DNA of 64,000 bases from Bacillaceae bacterium JMAK1 (lineage in GTDB: Bacteria > Bacillota > Bacilli > Bacillales > Marinococcaceae). The notes under the pieces are model-generated. The model was not told where the DNA came from. It ran no database searches and saw only the letters and a program-made list of their open reading frames with translations. How positions within the stretch are numbered: position 1 is the first letter of the stretch; each line of letters begins with the position of its first letter. Position numbers and translations under genes: made by a program. Of this stretch, positions 1 through 8,064 are shown piece by piece. The stretch is taken from assembly GCA_012970285.1 (NCBI GenBank), contig JIBW01000004.1:62001-126000 (forward strand), written 5' to 3'.

Positions 1-862
1 GAAATTTCTTTTTGCAGCAAGGCCAGGTGTGATGTCGCCGTTTACGTTTGCGAAGCAATTTGCAACTGTCGATAACTGGTCGGGTGGTCGTGCGCTCGTG
101 AACATTGTGACTGGGGGCTCTCCAACAGAGCTAGCTGCTTACGGTGATTTCCAACCGCACGACGTTCGCTATCGTCGTACCGAAGAATACATTCATGTGT
201 TAAAACGCCTTTTCACAGAAGAGAACGTCACGCATAGTGGTGAATTTTATGAGTTGAACTATGCGTCTCTTTTTCCAGAACTTGCGCAGTCAAAAGCGCC
301 AGAGATCTACTTTGGTGGTGCATCTGAAACAGGAAGAAATGTCGCCGCCAAACAAGCGGATGTGTATATGACGTGGGGCGAGACGCTTTCTAACACGAAA
401 GAAACAATCACAGATGTGAAAGAAAGGGCATCAAAGGAAAACCGAGAGCTTTCGTATAGCGTTTCATTCCAAGTGATTCTAGGCGAAACCGAAGAGCAGG
501 CGTTTGAAAATGCAGAGCAATTGATTAAAGATTTATCGCCAGAAGCGTTGGAACAAAAGCAAACCGATCGCAAGAAAGGTGATTCTGAAGGGGTACGTCG
601 TCTTCACGATCTAATGGAGAATAGTCGAGAAAGTAACTTCTTACTCGCTCCAAACCTTTGGGCGGGGTTAACACAAGTGTTATCAGGCAACTCCATTGCT
701 CTTGTCGGCACACCAGAACAAGTGGCAGCGAGAATTGTGGAGTATGTTGACCTTGGCTTCGATAAAGTGTTGCTACGGGGTTTCCCTCATTTAGAAGTAA
801 TTGAACAAATCGGAAACGAAGTTCTACCCCTTGTACGAGAACAACTAAAGAAACCTGTATAG
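1..862 (+). CDS. ssuD: FMNH2-dependent alkanesulfonate monooxygenase, 5' end cut by window
   Basis: Partial gene: the frame is open from base 2, so the ATG lies upstream, and about 287 of the usual 370 or so residues are visible. The visible part starts in the conserved FLFAARPGVMSP segment and continues with the SGGRALVNIVTGG loop, the VYMTWGE motif and the C-terminal NLWAG...LVGTPEQVAARI...GFPHLE segment, all hallmarks of SsuD in the bacterial luciferase superfamily. The family cleaves alkanesulfonates to aldehyde and sulfite using reduced FMN from a separate reductase, in the cytoplasm. It is followed 31 bases later by the substrate-binding protein and permease of a sulfonate importer, which supports the role. 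An ATPase (ssuB) is not in the window and may lie upstream. Identity is confident; substrate range is inferred. Confidence 0.9.
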   Translation, partial: KFLFAARPGVMSPFTFAKQFATVDNWSGGRALVNIVTGGSPTELAAYGDFQPHDVRYRRTEEYIHVLKRLFTEENVTHSGEFYELNYASLFPELAQSKAPEIYFGGASETGRNVAAKQADVYMTWGETLSNTKETITDVKERASKENRELSYSVSFQVILGETEEQAFENAEQLIKDLSPEALEQKQTDRKKGDSEGVRRLHDLMENSRESNFLLAPNLWAGLTQVLSGNSIALVGTPEQVAARIVEYVDLGFDKVLLRGFPHLEVIEQIGNEVLPLVREQLKKPV

Positions 863-893
863 AGACTAAGCGAAAGTCGGAGAGGATGAGAAG

Positions 894-1865
894 ATGCGAA
901 AAGCAACAGTTGCTTTACTTGGAATGATTACGTCAGTAGGTGTGCTTTTTGCATGTAGTAATGAAGCCACGACGCACTCGCAAGAAATGAACGAAGTCAC
1001 GATTGGTTATCAAAAAAACGCCATTACACTCATGCTTCGTGAAGATGAACAATTCCAAGCAGACATGGAGGCGCTAGGCTACTCTGTAGACTGGGCAGAG
1101 TTTAATACAGGGAGCTCTACACTTGAGGCGCTCGGAACAGAAAGCGTGGACATTGCAAATGCTGGCGACATTCCTTCACTTTACTCTATTGCGAACAATC
1201 ATCCGATCCGATATATCGCATCAACAGAATCTGCGCCACATAGTCAAGGGATTTTAGTGCAAAGGGATACTGGGATAGATGAGATTAGTGACCTTGAAGG
1301 CAAACGGATTGCCTTTAATCGTGCATCGATTGCTCATTATTTAACACTGAAGACGCTTGAACAAGAAGGTCTTGATTTAGATGATGTGAGACCTGTGTAC
1401 CTGGATCCTCCTGATGCTATTTTAGCGATGGAACGCGGGGAAATTGATGCGTGGGTCGTCTGGGATCCTTATTTAGCAGCAGGTGAAGAGCGGGGGCATG
1501 AAGTCATTTCAACATCAGAAGATGTCGTTGCTTATCGGTCGTTTTACTTTACGAATGAAGCCTTTCTGACGGATCACCCTGAAGCGTTAGAAGTGTATGT
1601 AGATGCCGTTATTCGCATCGGTGAAGAAGTTGAAAACGATCCTTCCATTGCAACGCCGCTATTGTTTGAGGAAACGGGGCTGTCTGAAGAGACGTGGCAC
1701 CGAATCTTAGAACGGGGCATTAACATTGCTAATTACAATGGACCGGGTGTGGAGGAAGATCTGCAACAACAAGCGGACGATTTAGTAGAATTAGGATTTA
1801 TTGATGATCCTTTAGAAATGGATTCTTATATTGTAGAAGGGAAGGAGCTGTCAAATGACGAATAA
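894..1865 (+). CDS. ssuA: Aliphatic sulfonate ABC transporter substrate-binding lipoprotein
   Basis: A 323-residue extracytoplasmic solute-binding protein. Residues 1-20 form a lipoprotein signal peptide with lipobox LFAC and acylated Cys21. The body has SsuA/NitT features: the STLEALGTESVDIANAGD segment that shapes the ligand pocket, and LAMERGEIDAWVVWDP around residues 175-195. It should capture alkanesulfonates outside the membrane and hand them to the SsuC permease. A ribosome site (GGAGAGGATGAG) precedes the ATG by a few bases. Its 3' end overlaps the start of ssuC by 11 bases, so the two are translationally coupled. The same fold serves taurine and nitrate uptake, so the ligand is inferred from the ssuD neighbour. 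Confidence 0.88.
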   Translation: MRKATVALLGMITSVGVLFACSNEATTHSQEMNEVTIGYQKNAITLMLREDEQFQADMEALGYSVDWAEFNTGSSTLEALGTESVDIANAGDIPSLYSIANNHPIRYIASTESAPHSQGILVQRDTGIDEISDLEGKRIAFNRASIAHYLTLKTLEQEGLDLDDVRPVYLDPPDAILAMERGEIDAWVVWDPYLAAGEERGHEVISTSEDVVAYRSFYFTNEAFLTDHPEALEVYVDAVIRIGEEVENDPSIATPLLFEETGLSEETWHRILERGINIANYNGPGVEEDLQQQADDLVELGFIDDPLEMDSYIVEGKELSNDE

Positions 1866-2658
1866 AGCAATTAGTAATCACGGCCTGAAGAATGTATATC
1901 AAAACTCTATTGCTCCTTGGGTTCTACCAGTAATCTTGCTCGTTGTTTGGCAAGTTTCTGTTTCTACTGGAGCGATGCAGTTAATTGCTAGTCCATATGA
2001 AGTCCTGACAACAGCAATTACGTATACCGTAAGTGGAGAGATTTTTGAACACATCGGTGTTAGTTTCTTCCGGGCAGCTGTCGGGTTCTTGATTGGCGGG
2101 GGACTTGGTTTCATTCTTGGAGTACTAAATGGAATGTCCAACTCTTCGCAGCGCTATACTGACACGACCATTCAAATGTTCCGTAACATCCCGATTCTTG
2201 CAATGATCCCACTTGTAATTATTTGGTTTGGTGTCGGAGAGACGGCGAAGATTTTTCTCGTAACGGCAGGGGTTATGTTCCCAGTCTATATTAATACGTT
2301 CCATGGCATTCGCTCTGTTGATCGTGGCTTACTTGAAATGAGTCGTATTTATGGCATTTCGAAGTGGCACTTATTTACGAAAGTCATTTTACCAGGTGCG
2401 ATGCCTTCCATTCTCGTAGGTGTTCGTTATGCACTAGGCGTAATGTGGGTCACTTTAATTGTGGCAGAAACGATTGCTGCGACTTCTGGTATCGGTTATA
2501 TGTCGATGAATGCAAGAGAATTCATGCAGATTGATGTCATCATTCTCGCGATTTTACTTTATTCGGTATTAGGTAAGATTGCAGACACTTTGGCGAAGCT
2601 GTTAGAGAAACGACTTCTTAATTGGCACCCAACCTATCAAAACTTACGAAACTCTTAA
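1855..2658 (+). CDS. ssuC: Sulfonate ABC transporter permease
   Basis: A 267-residue inner-membrane permease with about six hydrophobic segments. The cytoplasmic EAA loop is visible at about residues 160-185 (SRIYGISKWHLFTKVILPGAMPSI-type), matching the SsuC/TauC branch of the binding-protein-dependent permeases. It forms the membrane channel for substrate delivered by the upstream lipoprotein and needs an ATPase (SsuB) that is not encoded between here and the window edge. The start ATG lies inside the end of ssuA, with an AAGGAG site about 8 bases ahead. The order ssuD-ssuA-ssuC differs from the ssuBACD order of B. subtilis. Confidence 0.88.
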   Translation: MTNKAISNHGLKNVYQNSIAPWVLPVILLVVWQVSVSTGAMQLIASPYEVLTTAITYTVSGEIFEHIGVSFFRAAVGFLIGGGLGFILGVLNGMSNSSQRYTDTTIQMFRNIPILAMIPLVIIWFGVGETAKIFLVTAGVMFPVYINTFHGIRSVDRGLLEMSRIYGISKWHLFTKVILPGAMPSILVGVRYALGVMWVTLIVAETIAATSGIGYMSMNAREFMQIDVIILAILLYSVLGKIADTLAKLLEKRLLNWHPTYQNLRNS

Positions 2659-2683
2659 CTTCTGAAAGGTAGGAACTTGTACT

Positions 2684-4003
2684 ATGGATCGTAAAATGAA
2701 CATTGGTGTTTTTTTGATGGGATTTGGCCATCATATCGCTTCATGGAGACAACCGAACACACCAGCAGATAGTCCTGAAAACTTGGAGTTTTACCGTGAT
2801 GTTGCACAAATTGCTGAGCAGGGGAAACTTGACATGCTCTTCGTATCGGACGGATTATCATTTAATCACTTGTCACATCCGTCAGAATTGGTGCGCTTTG
2901 AGCCGTTCACGTTACTCGGTGCGTTGAGTGCCATGACGTCGAAGATTGGTTTGGCAGCAACGGCAACGACGACGTATAACGAGCCCTTTCATATCGCGAG
3001 AAAGTTTCTTTCGCTTGACCATCTAAACCGTGGACGTACAGGTTGGAACGTTGTGACGTCATACTATACGGGTGAAGCAGCGAACTTCAGTCAGAACATT
3101 CATATGGAACATGATGAGCGTTACACGCGCGCCGATGAATTTCTTGATGTTGTGAAGAAGCTTTGGGGAAGTTGGGAAGAAGGGTCACTCGTTCGTGATA
3201 AGGAAGCAGGCACCTACTTCGATCGAGAACGCTTACATGAAACGAATCATGACGGTCATTATTTTAACGTCAAAGGACCAGTAAATGCTTCAAGCTCTCC
3301 CCAAGGTGAACCGGTTATTATTCAAGCCGGATCTTCGCCACAAGGAAAAGCATTCGCAGCCAAGCATGCCGAAGTTATTTTTACTGCCCAATTGACGTTA
3401 GAAGAAGGAAAGCGTTTCTACGATGAAGTTAAGAAGCTTGCAAAAGAAAATGGACGCAATCCTGATGAAGTGAAAGTCCTACCTGGTGTGTCCATCTACG
3501 TAGCGGAAACTGAAGAAGAAGCGCAAGCGAAGTATGATGAATTACAAGAACTAATCGTTCCAGAAGTAGGATTAGAGTTGTTATCTGAGTATATGGGTGG
3601 CTTTGATTTCACAGATTATGATCTAGATTCTCCGTTACCCGAAGAGTTGCCAGAATATAATGGCAACCAGAGTCGGCGCCAACTCATTCTTGATCTCGCA
3701 AAGCGTGAAAACTTGAGTGTTCGTCAGCTTTACAAGCATGTCGCTGGTTCAAGAGGTCATCGCATCGTCATCGGCAATCCTGAACAAGTCGCCGATGACC
3801 TCGAACGTTGGTTTAAGGAAGGTGGCTGTGACGGGTTTAACCTTTGCCCGGGCAACTTTCCAGACGGACTATCAAGCTTCGTGGAGCTCGTCGTACCAGA
3901 GCTTCAAAAGCGCGGCATTTTCAGAGAAGAATACGAAGGAACAACCCTTCGCGACCACCTAGGTTTAGAAAAACCGAAGCCTTCGGTAGTTGTTAATGCA
4001 TAA
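2684..4003 (+). CDS. NtaA/SnaA/DszA/DmoA-type FMN-dependent monooxygenase
   Basis: A 439-residue luciferase-superfamily enzyme of the long NtaA/SnaA/DszA/DmoA class. Seen: the N-terminal GVFLMGFGHHIASWR segment, the LDMLFVSDG strand, the GRTGWNVVTS motif typical of this class, and the GSSPQGKAFAAKHAEVIF region. Members use FMNH2 from a partner reductase to cleave C-S or C-N bonds in dimethyl sulfide, sulfones, EDTA or NTA. It follows ssuC by 25 bases on the same strand and ends at a terminator, so it is the last gene of the organosulfur operon, which favours a sulfur substrate. GAAAGGTAGG precedes the ATG. Exact substrate unknown. Confidence 0.85.
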   Translation: MDRKMNIGVFLMGFGHHIASWRQPNTPADSPENLEFYRDVAQIAEQGKLDMLFVSDGLSFNHLSHPSELVRFEPFTLLGALSAMTSKIGLAATATTTYNEPFHIARKFLSLDHLNRGRTGWNVVTSYYTGEAANFSQNIHMEHDERYTRADEFLDVVKKLWGSWEEGSLVRDKEAGTYFDRERLHETNHDGHYFNVKGPVNASSSPQGEPVIIQAGSSPQGKAFAAKHAEVIFTAQLTLEEGKRFYDEVKKLAKENGRNPDEVKVLPGVSIYVAETEEEAQAKYDELQELIVPEVGLELLSEYMGGFDFTDYDLDSPLPEELPEYNGNQSRRQLILDLAKRENLSVRQLYKHVAGSRGHRIVIGNPEQVADDLERWFKEGGCDGFNLCPGNFPDGLSSFVELVVPELQKRGIFREEYEGTTLRDHLGLEKPKPSVVVNA

Positions 4004-4018
4004 AGCGCAAATTAGGGG

Positions 4019-4049
4019 GACAGTACCTTGACTAGGGTGCTGTCTTTTT
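4019..4049 (+). terminator. Rho-independent terminator of the ssu operon
   Basis: GACAGTACC pairs with GGTGCTGTC (one G-U) across an 8-base loop and is followed by a run of T. It sits 16 bases after the monooxygenase stop codon. Confidence 0.85.
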
Positions 4050-4171
4050 AATGTGAAGAAACATCCCTTCACTGTAAAGCTCGTTTGGACTACAACTTTT
4101 ATCTGACTGATTTGAAAATTCCGCTTGTTCGTGTTACATTACGTTTACTCTGATTAGATTGGGTGGTTGTG

Positions 4172-4339
4172 TTGTCTGGCATTCAAGCGGGCGTTGCACT
4201 TATGCTTATAATCGCTGTGATTGCACTGTTTTTTGCAGGAGTGCGGGTTGTTGTGGATCGAACCTTAGGTACGTTTTATGACAACCTTTTTCGTAAATGT
4301 TATCAATTGTATCGAACCATCGTGGAGCGCCTTAGGTGA
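4172..4339 (+). CDS. Small single-span membrane protein
   Basis: A 55-residue open frame starting at TTG (an in-frame GTG lies 3 bases upstream) behind a weak GGGTGG ribosome site. One strongly hydrophobic span (about residues 5-24, GVALMLIIAVIALFFAG) is followed by a basic tail rich in Arg and Tyr (VRVVVDRTLGTFYDN ... RTIVERLR). No family was recognised. A second small membrane protein starts 57 bases later, and the two may form a unit. The weak ribosome site and unusual start keep this tentative. Confidence 0.45.
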   Translation: MSGIQAGVALMLIIAVIALFFAGVRVVVDRTLGTFYDNLFRKCYQLYRTIVERLR

Positions 4340-4396
4340 AGAAATCGGCGCTCCAACGAATGACTCTACAAACTTATATTGTCGGGAGGCTTGAAG

Positions 4397-4627
4397 ATGA
4401 GCTTAAAAGCTACGGTCGTACTCAAACAAGTCATGCGTTTATTCGTCTTAGTTTTAGGTTTGTTTATCTTCATTGTCTCACTTGTGCAATTAATGGGAGT
4501 TTCATTGTTGCCAGCCGTTCATTACATGTTAAATGGTTCAACGATCTTGATGGTTCTAAGTCTCTTTTTGTTTCTCATGTTTGAAAAGCATGAGAAATTG
4601 AAACAACAAAACCAAGTTCCCTTGTAA
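4397..4627 (+). CDS. Small two-span membrane protein
   Basis: A 76-residue protein. The ATG was chosen because GGGAGG lies 7 bases upstream; longer readings of this frame have no ribosome site. Two hydrophobic helices are visible, roughly residues 12-33 (LFVLVLGLFIFIVSLVQLMG) and 46-62 (STILMVLSLFLFLMF), followed by a charged tail (EKHEKLKQQNQ). It converges on the methyltransferase gene with a 3-base gap. Family and function are not recognised. Confidence 0.6.
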   Translation: MSLKATVVLKQVMRLFVLVLGLFIFIVSLVQLMGVSLLPAVHYMLNGSTILMVLSLFLFLMFEKHEKLKQQNQVPL

Positions 4628-4630
4628 AAT

Positions 4631-5203
4631 TTATGGACGGGTAGCTAGGTGAATATAGACAGGTTCGTTTGCAATCGTTAAACCTGGAAATAAAGTTTGA
4701 CTAATCACAAAGCCCGCTTCTTCAAGTGCTACCGACATATCTTTAGAAGATACTCTCGGTCCCCGTGACTTTTCTGTGGCTTCAATTTCTACGACTTGAA
4801 TCATCCCACCTGGTTTTAGTACGCGAAATGCTTCGTCTAAAGCGCTTGAAAGTGGTTTGATTTCATGAAGCGCAATGGATGCGATTACAATATCAACATG
4901 CTGATCTTCAAGTGGAATGGATTTAAAGTCTGCTTCAAGCGTTGTGATGTTCGTTAATTGTTGCTCACTCGCAGATTGCTCTAGATAGTTTAATATGTTT
5001 AAATCCCGGTCAAGTGCGTACACATCACCTGAGGTTTGCTTTGCAGCAGGCAGTGTTACATAGCCCGTTCCAGCACCTAAATCCAGAATGGTACTTTCAG
5101 TTGATAATGGGAGTAAGTCAAGTAACGTACTTGCGGGAAAATGAGTGTGGCGATGCTCATTTTCTAATGCTTGGATTTTTTTTACGTGCTTTTCGTTATT
5201 CAT
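4631..5203 (-). CDS. Class I SAM-dependent methyltransferase
   Basis: A 190-residue Rossmann-fold methyltransferase. Motif I (ILDLGAGTGYVTLPAA, about residues 39-54), the acidic end of strand 2 (VYALDRD), motif II (VDIVIASIALHEIK) and the LKPGGMIQVVEI segment are all visible, typical of the UbiE/COQ5-like Methyltransf_11/25 group. It transfers a methyl group from S-adenosylmethionine to an unidentified small molecule in the cytoplasm. AAAGGATG precedes the start. Nothing in the context names a substrate. It converges with the small membrane protein on the other strand. Confidence 0.85.
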   Translation of the reverse strand: MNNEKHVKKIQALENEHRHTHFPASTLLDLLPLSTESTILDLGAGTGYVTLPAAKQTSGDVYALDRDLNILNYLEQSASEQQLTNITTLEADFKSIPLEDQHVDIVIASIALHEIKPLSSALDEAFRVLKPGGMIQVVEIEATEKSRGPRVSSKDMSVALEEAGFVISQTLFPGLTIANEPVYIHLATRP

Positions 5204-5340
5204 TGTATCATCCTTTTTATATCATAGACATAAAGTATCTTTAATAACTTTAATACAGAAGGTTTAATAAGTAAACGGGAAAATGCAGAATAGTTTCCAG
5301 TTTATTGAAAATGGGTAAAGAATTACAAAGGGGGAAGTCA

Positions 5341-5847
5341 ATGCGTAGTATAGTTATTTCTTTGTTTGTGATTTTTATGGTCGCTTGTTCAAATGGTGCT
5401 GTTTCTGAGGCACAACAACAAGTGGATGAGACGTCGTATAATGTGAACATTCCTGAACATACGAGTTATGAGATTTTATCGATTTGGGAAGATGAGTCAA
5501 TGTCCTTAGATTCGCTTATCGTAAATTACGGGCATCGTGAATCTTCTGAACCTAATTTAGAGATTGCTGAGCTTGCGGATTTTGAATATGTGTATGGGGG
5601 CTACGATGGTGAAACAAAAATCAATCTTGAAATTCATGTGTCGCCAACGACTCCAGCACAGTCAGAAGAAGTAACCATTGGTGGACATCCTGTTGAAGCC
5701 ACTCAATTTGGAGAGGGCAATGAGAACGTTTCCCACCATTTTCCTCACGGTGATTATTTCTATTCGATCTATTATTTAGGTGATGAGGTTATGGTCGAAG
5801 ATGCGGAAGCGTTCACGCAGCAAATTCTTGAAGAGGACATTGAGTAG
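5341..5847 (+). CDS. Putative lipoprotein, unknown function
   Basis: A 168-residue secreted protein. The ATG at 5341 was chosen over an earlier in-frame ATG because AAAGGGGGAA directly precedes it and because it places a lipoprotein signal at the N-terminus: a hydrophobic stretch ends in lipobox MVAC with Cys16. The mature part is strongly acidic, as expected for an alkaliphile surface protein, and carries a pattern (EEVTIGGHPVEATQFG ... YFYSIYYLG) resembling DUF4367-type domains found in anti-sigma and membrane-associated proteins. That resemblance is only suggestive. Confidence 0.7.
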   Translation: MRSIVISLFVIFMVACSNGAVSEAQQQVDETSYNVNIPEHTSYEILSIWEDESMSLDSLIVNYGHRESSEPNLEIAELADFEYVYGGYDGETKINLEIHVSPTTPAQSEEVTIGGHPVEATQFGEGNENVSHHFPHGDYFYSIYYLGDEVMVEDAEAFTQQILEEDIE

Positions 5848-5865
5848 AATTAATTTTCAGTCATG

Positions 5866-5901
5866 GTATACTAAAGTTAGTAAACTCTTGGGGAGGTCAA
5901 T
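5866..5901 (+). promoter_or_regulatory. Putative promoter -10 and ribosome site for a small gene
   Basis: A TATACT box lies about 30 bases before the small ORF at 5902, and GGGGAGG lies 5 bases before its ATG. No clear -35 was seen. Confidence 0.4.
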
Positions 5902-6033
5902 ATGTCTGCGAAAGTTGAACGGAATCAAACGCGTAACAGAAATACGCTCCTCTCATCTTGGGTTGGAGCCTTTGGAGACGTTTTGTTGTACGTGCCAAGG
6001 ATGTTTGCCTCTTTCTTTAAAAATGGATTGTAA
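5902..6033 (+). CDS. 43-residue small protein, aromatic C-terminus
   Basis: Short frame with a strong GGGGAGG ribosome site, a TATACT box upstream and a terminator hairpin immediately downstream, so it has a complete transcription unit of its own. The N-terminal third is polar and basic (VERNQTRNRN). The rest is an amphipathic hydrophobic helix (SWVGAFGDVLLYVPRMFASF) ending FKNGL. It could be a membrane-surface peptide. No family is recognised and no neighbour suggests a role. Confidence 0.55.
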   Translation: MSAKVERNQTRNRNTLLSSWVGAFGDVLLYVPRMFASFFKNGL

Positions 6034-6038
6034 TCAAT

Positions 6039-6080
6039 AAAAGCGACTTTGTTCTCTAACAGAAGAACAAGGTCGCTTTT
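6039..6080. terminator. Bidirectional terminator
   Basis: AAAAGCGACTTTGTTCT pairs with AGAACAAGGTCGCTTTT, with A and T runs on both sides, so it can serve the 5902 gene and the convergent operon that ends at 6087. Confidence 0.85.
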
Positions 6081-6086
6081 ATCATT

Positions 6087-6803
6087 TTATTTACGGTGTT
6101 CTGGCTTTAATTGATGGTTCTCATCAAAGTGATCATTCGGGTGATAATGAATCAACGAAAGATCATCAATGGCTTTTACATGTTGTCTAAAGCTAGCCAA
6201 CATGGCTTTACGTTCATCGGCGCTCGCGCGAGCAGGCTGATAAGTAATATACGGTTCAACAGGCTGCATGCCGCTAAAGTAAAGCATCCCGTGGTTAATG
6301 TGATAAAGAATTGTTGTCATGTCTCCATCAATTCCAGTCGGGCTAAAGCCATTTTCAGCAGAACCAACCGTAACAGACAGCATTGCTTTACGGCCACGTA
6401 AAGCTCCTTCACTATACCTGCCTAGCCCTCCACCATAAATGGTTCCTGCAGCAAATACTCGATCGAACCAACCTTTTAGAATTGCCGGTACACTGTACCA
6501 CCACAATGGAAATTGGAAGATCACGAAGTCCGCCCAAAACAAGCGATCAAGTTCGGTCTGGATTTCAGGATGGAACCCATGTTCCTTAGAAGCGAGTGCT
6601 TGTTCAGCTTGGTATTTAAGAAAATCCGGATCGCTTTGTTGGGAAAAATCCTCACGATCTGCGACCGCTTTGAAGTTTGCCCGATACAAATCCGATACAT
6701 GGACCGTGTGACCTTGCGATTGTAGTTCTTCGACTGCAGCGTCCTTTAGAGCACCATTAAACGACTTCGGTTCAGGGTGTGCATAGACGATTACTATGTT
6801 CAA
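6087..6803 (-). CDS. Flavodoxin-fold NAD(P)H:quinone oxidoreductase
   Basis: A 238-residue member of the flavodoxin-like-fold NQO1/KefF/MdaB family. The FMN/FAD-binding loop VYAHPEPKSFNGAL is at the N-terminus and the FQFPLWWYSVPAILKGWFDRV segment and AGTIYGGG motif follow at about residues 95-125. The family reduces quinones or other electrophiles by two electrons at the expense of NAD(P)H in the cytoplasm. Start is TTG, chosen because GGAGG lies 9 bases upstream. It follows the amidohydrolase gene by 15 bases and is the last gene of a three-gene minus-strand operon. Confidence 0.87.
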   Translation of the reverse strand: MNIVIVYAHPEPKSFNGALKDAAVEELQSQGHTVHVSDLYRANFKAVADREDFSQQSDPDFLKYQAEQALASKEHGFHPEIQTELDRLFWADFVIFQFPLWWYSVPAILKGWFDRVFAAGTIYGGGLGRYSEGALRGRKAMLSVTVGSAENGFSPTGIDGDMTTILYHINHGMLYFSGMQPVEPYITYQPARASADERKAMLASFRQHVKAIDDLSLIHYHPNDHFDENHQLKPEHRK

Positions 6804-6818
6804 TGTAAGGTGCCTCCA

Positions 6819-8024
6819 TTAAGCTTCTTTTTGATAGACAAGTTGTCCGCGGTGAAAGCTGTACAGCACAGGATTTTGTCTTGCAACAAACTCTGCAGCT
6901 GATGAACTGTCAACGAGAATGAAATCTGCCTCCATCCCCTCGACCAACCAAGGCTGTCCTTTTGCTAAAGAAAAAGGTTTGTCAGTAATGAGACTCAATG
7001 CGTCGGTTAAGTCTTCTTGGCTTCTCATCCGATAGACTTCTAAATAGCGATTGAGCTTCTCAATCACATTCCCAGTACCAAGAGGGGACCAAGAATCGTA
7101 AACATTATCACAACCTAGTGAAACGTGTACCCCCGCTTTACGTAATTCTTCAAGGGGTGGAAAGACCCCGTTTAAAGGCAAGCTAGAAATAATGTGAACG
7201 CCATTCTCGGCAAGTTCCTTAAATACTTCCTCCCGTTCTTCACCAATAAAATCATTCAATCCAAATGCATGACTAATGGCAACCTTGTTTTGCCACTTGG
7301 CTTCTTTTGTTAATCGTACTAACTCACGAACGGTGTTGCGACCGTGATCGTCCCGGTCATGAACGTGGATATCGATCGGCGCATTAAATTGTGTCGCCAG
7401 TTCAAACGTTTGGTGTAATGACCGCTCTAAATCACCATCTAATGACGATGGGTCAACACCACCAACGAGTGTTGCGCCCGATTGGAGTGCGGTTAATACA
7501 TCGTTGTACGCATTTGAGTGAAGTAACCCGTGTTGAGGAAACGCAACGAGCTCATAATCAAAGGTTCCCTTATATTCGTGAAGTAATTCAATGGTTTCTG
7601 CTAAGTAACGCTGACCAACTTTTGGGTGCACATCAATATGCGAACGAAAGAAGGTCACCCCATGTGAGCGCTCAAGTTCAATTAAGTTTCTTGCCCGCTC
7701 TTTGAGTGGAAGGTCGAGGGCGTCAAGTTCATCAATTTCTTTCGTAAAACGTTCAACAAGATTAGTTGCAGGTGTAACCGGTCGCCATGGTACTCCTAAC
7801 TTACTCTTATCTAAGTGACAATGCATTTCGCGTATGGCTGGGAGGAGCAGCAACTCATTTCCATCAAAAGCATCAGTGTCTGTCGTTCCTTCTAGGTATG
7901 GAGAGATGCTTGTTACGTTCCCATTTTCAATTTGAATGTCGACGAGTGATGTCTCGCTTCCATAGACGAATTCATTTTCTTCTAAGTATCCTGTTTCTAG
8001 GCGTACGCATTTAATGGTTGTCAT
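6819..8024 (-). CDS. Amidohydrolase, cytosine deaminase/AtzC type
   Basis: A 401-residue TIM-barrel metallohydrolase. Metal ligands are visible: HCHLDK (HxH) in the first strand, DIHVHDRDD, SHAFGLN and the late Asp in LGCDNVYDSWSP, the arrangement of the CodA and N-isopropylammelide hydrolase branch. The family deaminates or hydrolyses cyclic amidines and amides with one bound metal ion. The ATG at 8024 was preferred to one 27 bases upstream because only the former has an AAAGGA site at the right distance. It lies between an ornithine-cyclodeaminase-like gene and a quinone reductase in one operon; the substrate is unknown. Confidence 0.82.
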   Translation of the reverse strand: MTTIKCVRLETGYLEENEFVYGSETSLVDIQIENGNVTSISPYLEGTTDTDAFDGNELLLLPAIREMHCHLDKSKLGVPWRPVTPATNLVERFTKEIDELDALDLPLKERARNLIELERSHGVTFFRSHIDVHPKVGQRYLAETIELLHEYKGTFDYELVAFPQHGLLHSNAYNDVLTALQSGATLVGGVDPSSLDGDLERSLHQTFELATQFNAPIDIHVHDRDDHGRNTVRELVRLTKEAKWQNKVAISHAFGLNDFIGEEREEVFKELAENGVHIISSLPLNGVFPPLEELRKAGVHVSLGCDNVYDSWSPLGTGNVIEKLNRYLEVYRMRSQEDLTDALSLITDKPFSLAKGQPWLVEGMEADFILVDSSSAAEFVARQNPVLYSFHRGQLVYQKEA

Positions 8025-8064
8025 GTGATCCGTCCTTTGTGGTTTAGTCATTAATATCTACATG

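Noticed and set aside
4336-4584. An 82-residue frame starting at 4336
   Set aside because: It overlaps the better-supported gene at 4397 in another frame, has no good ribosome site, and lacks the regular hydrophobic spans.
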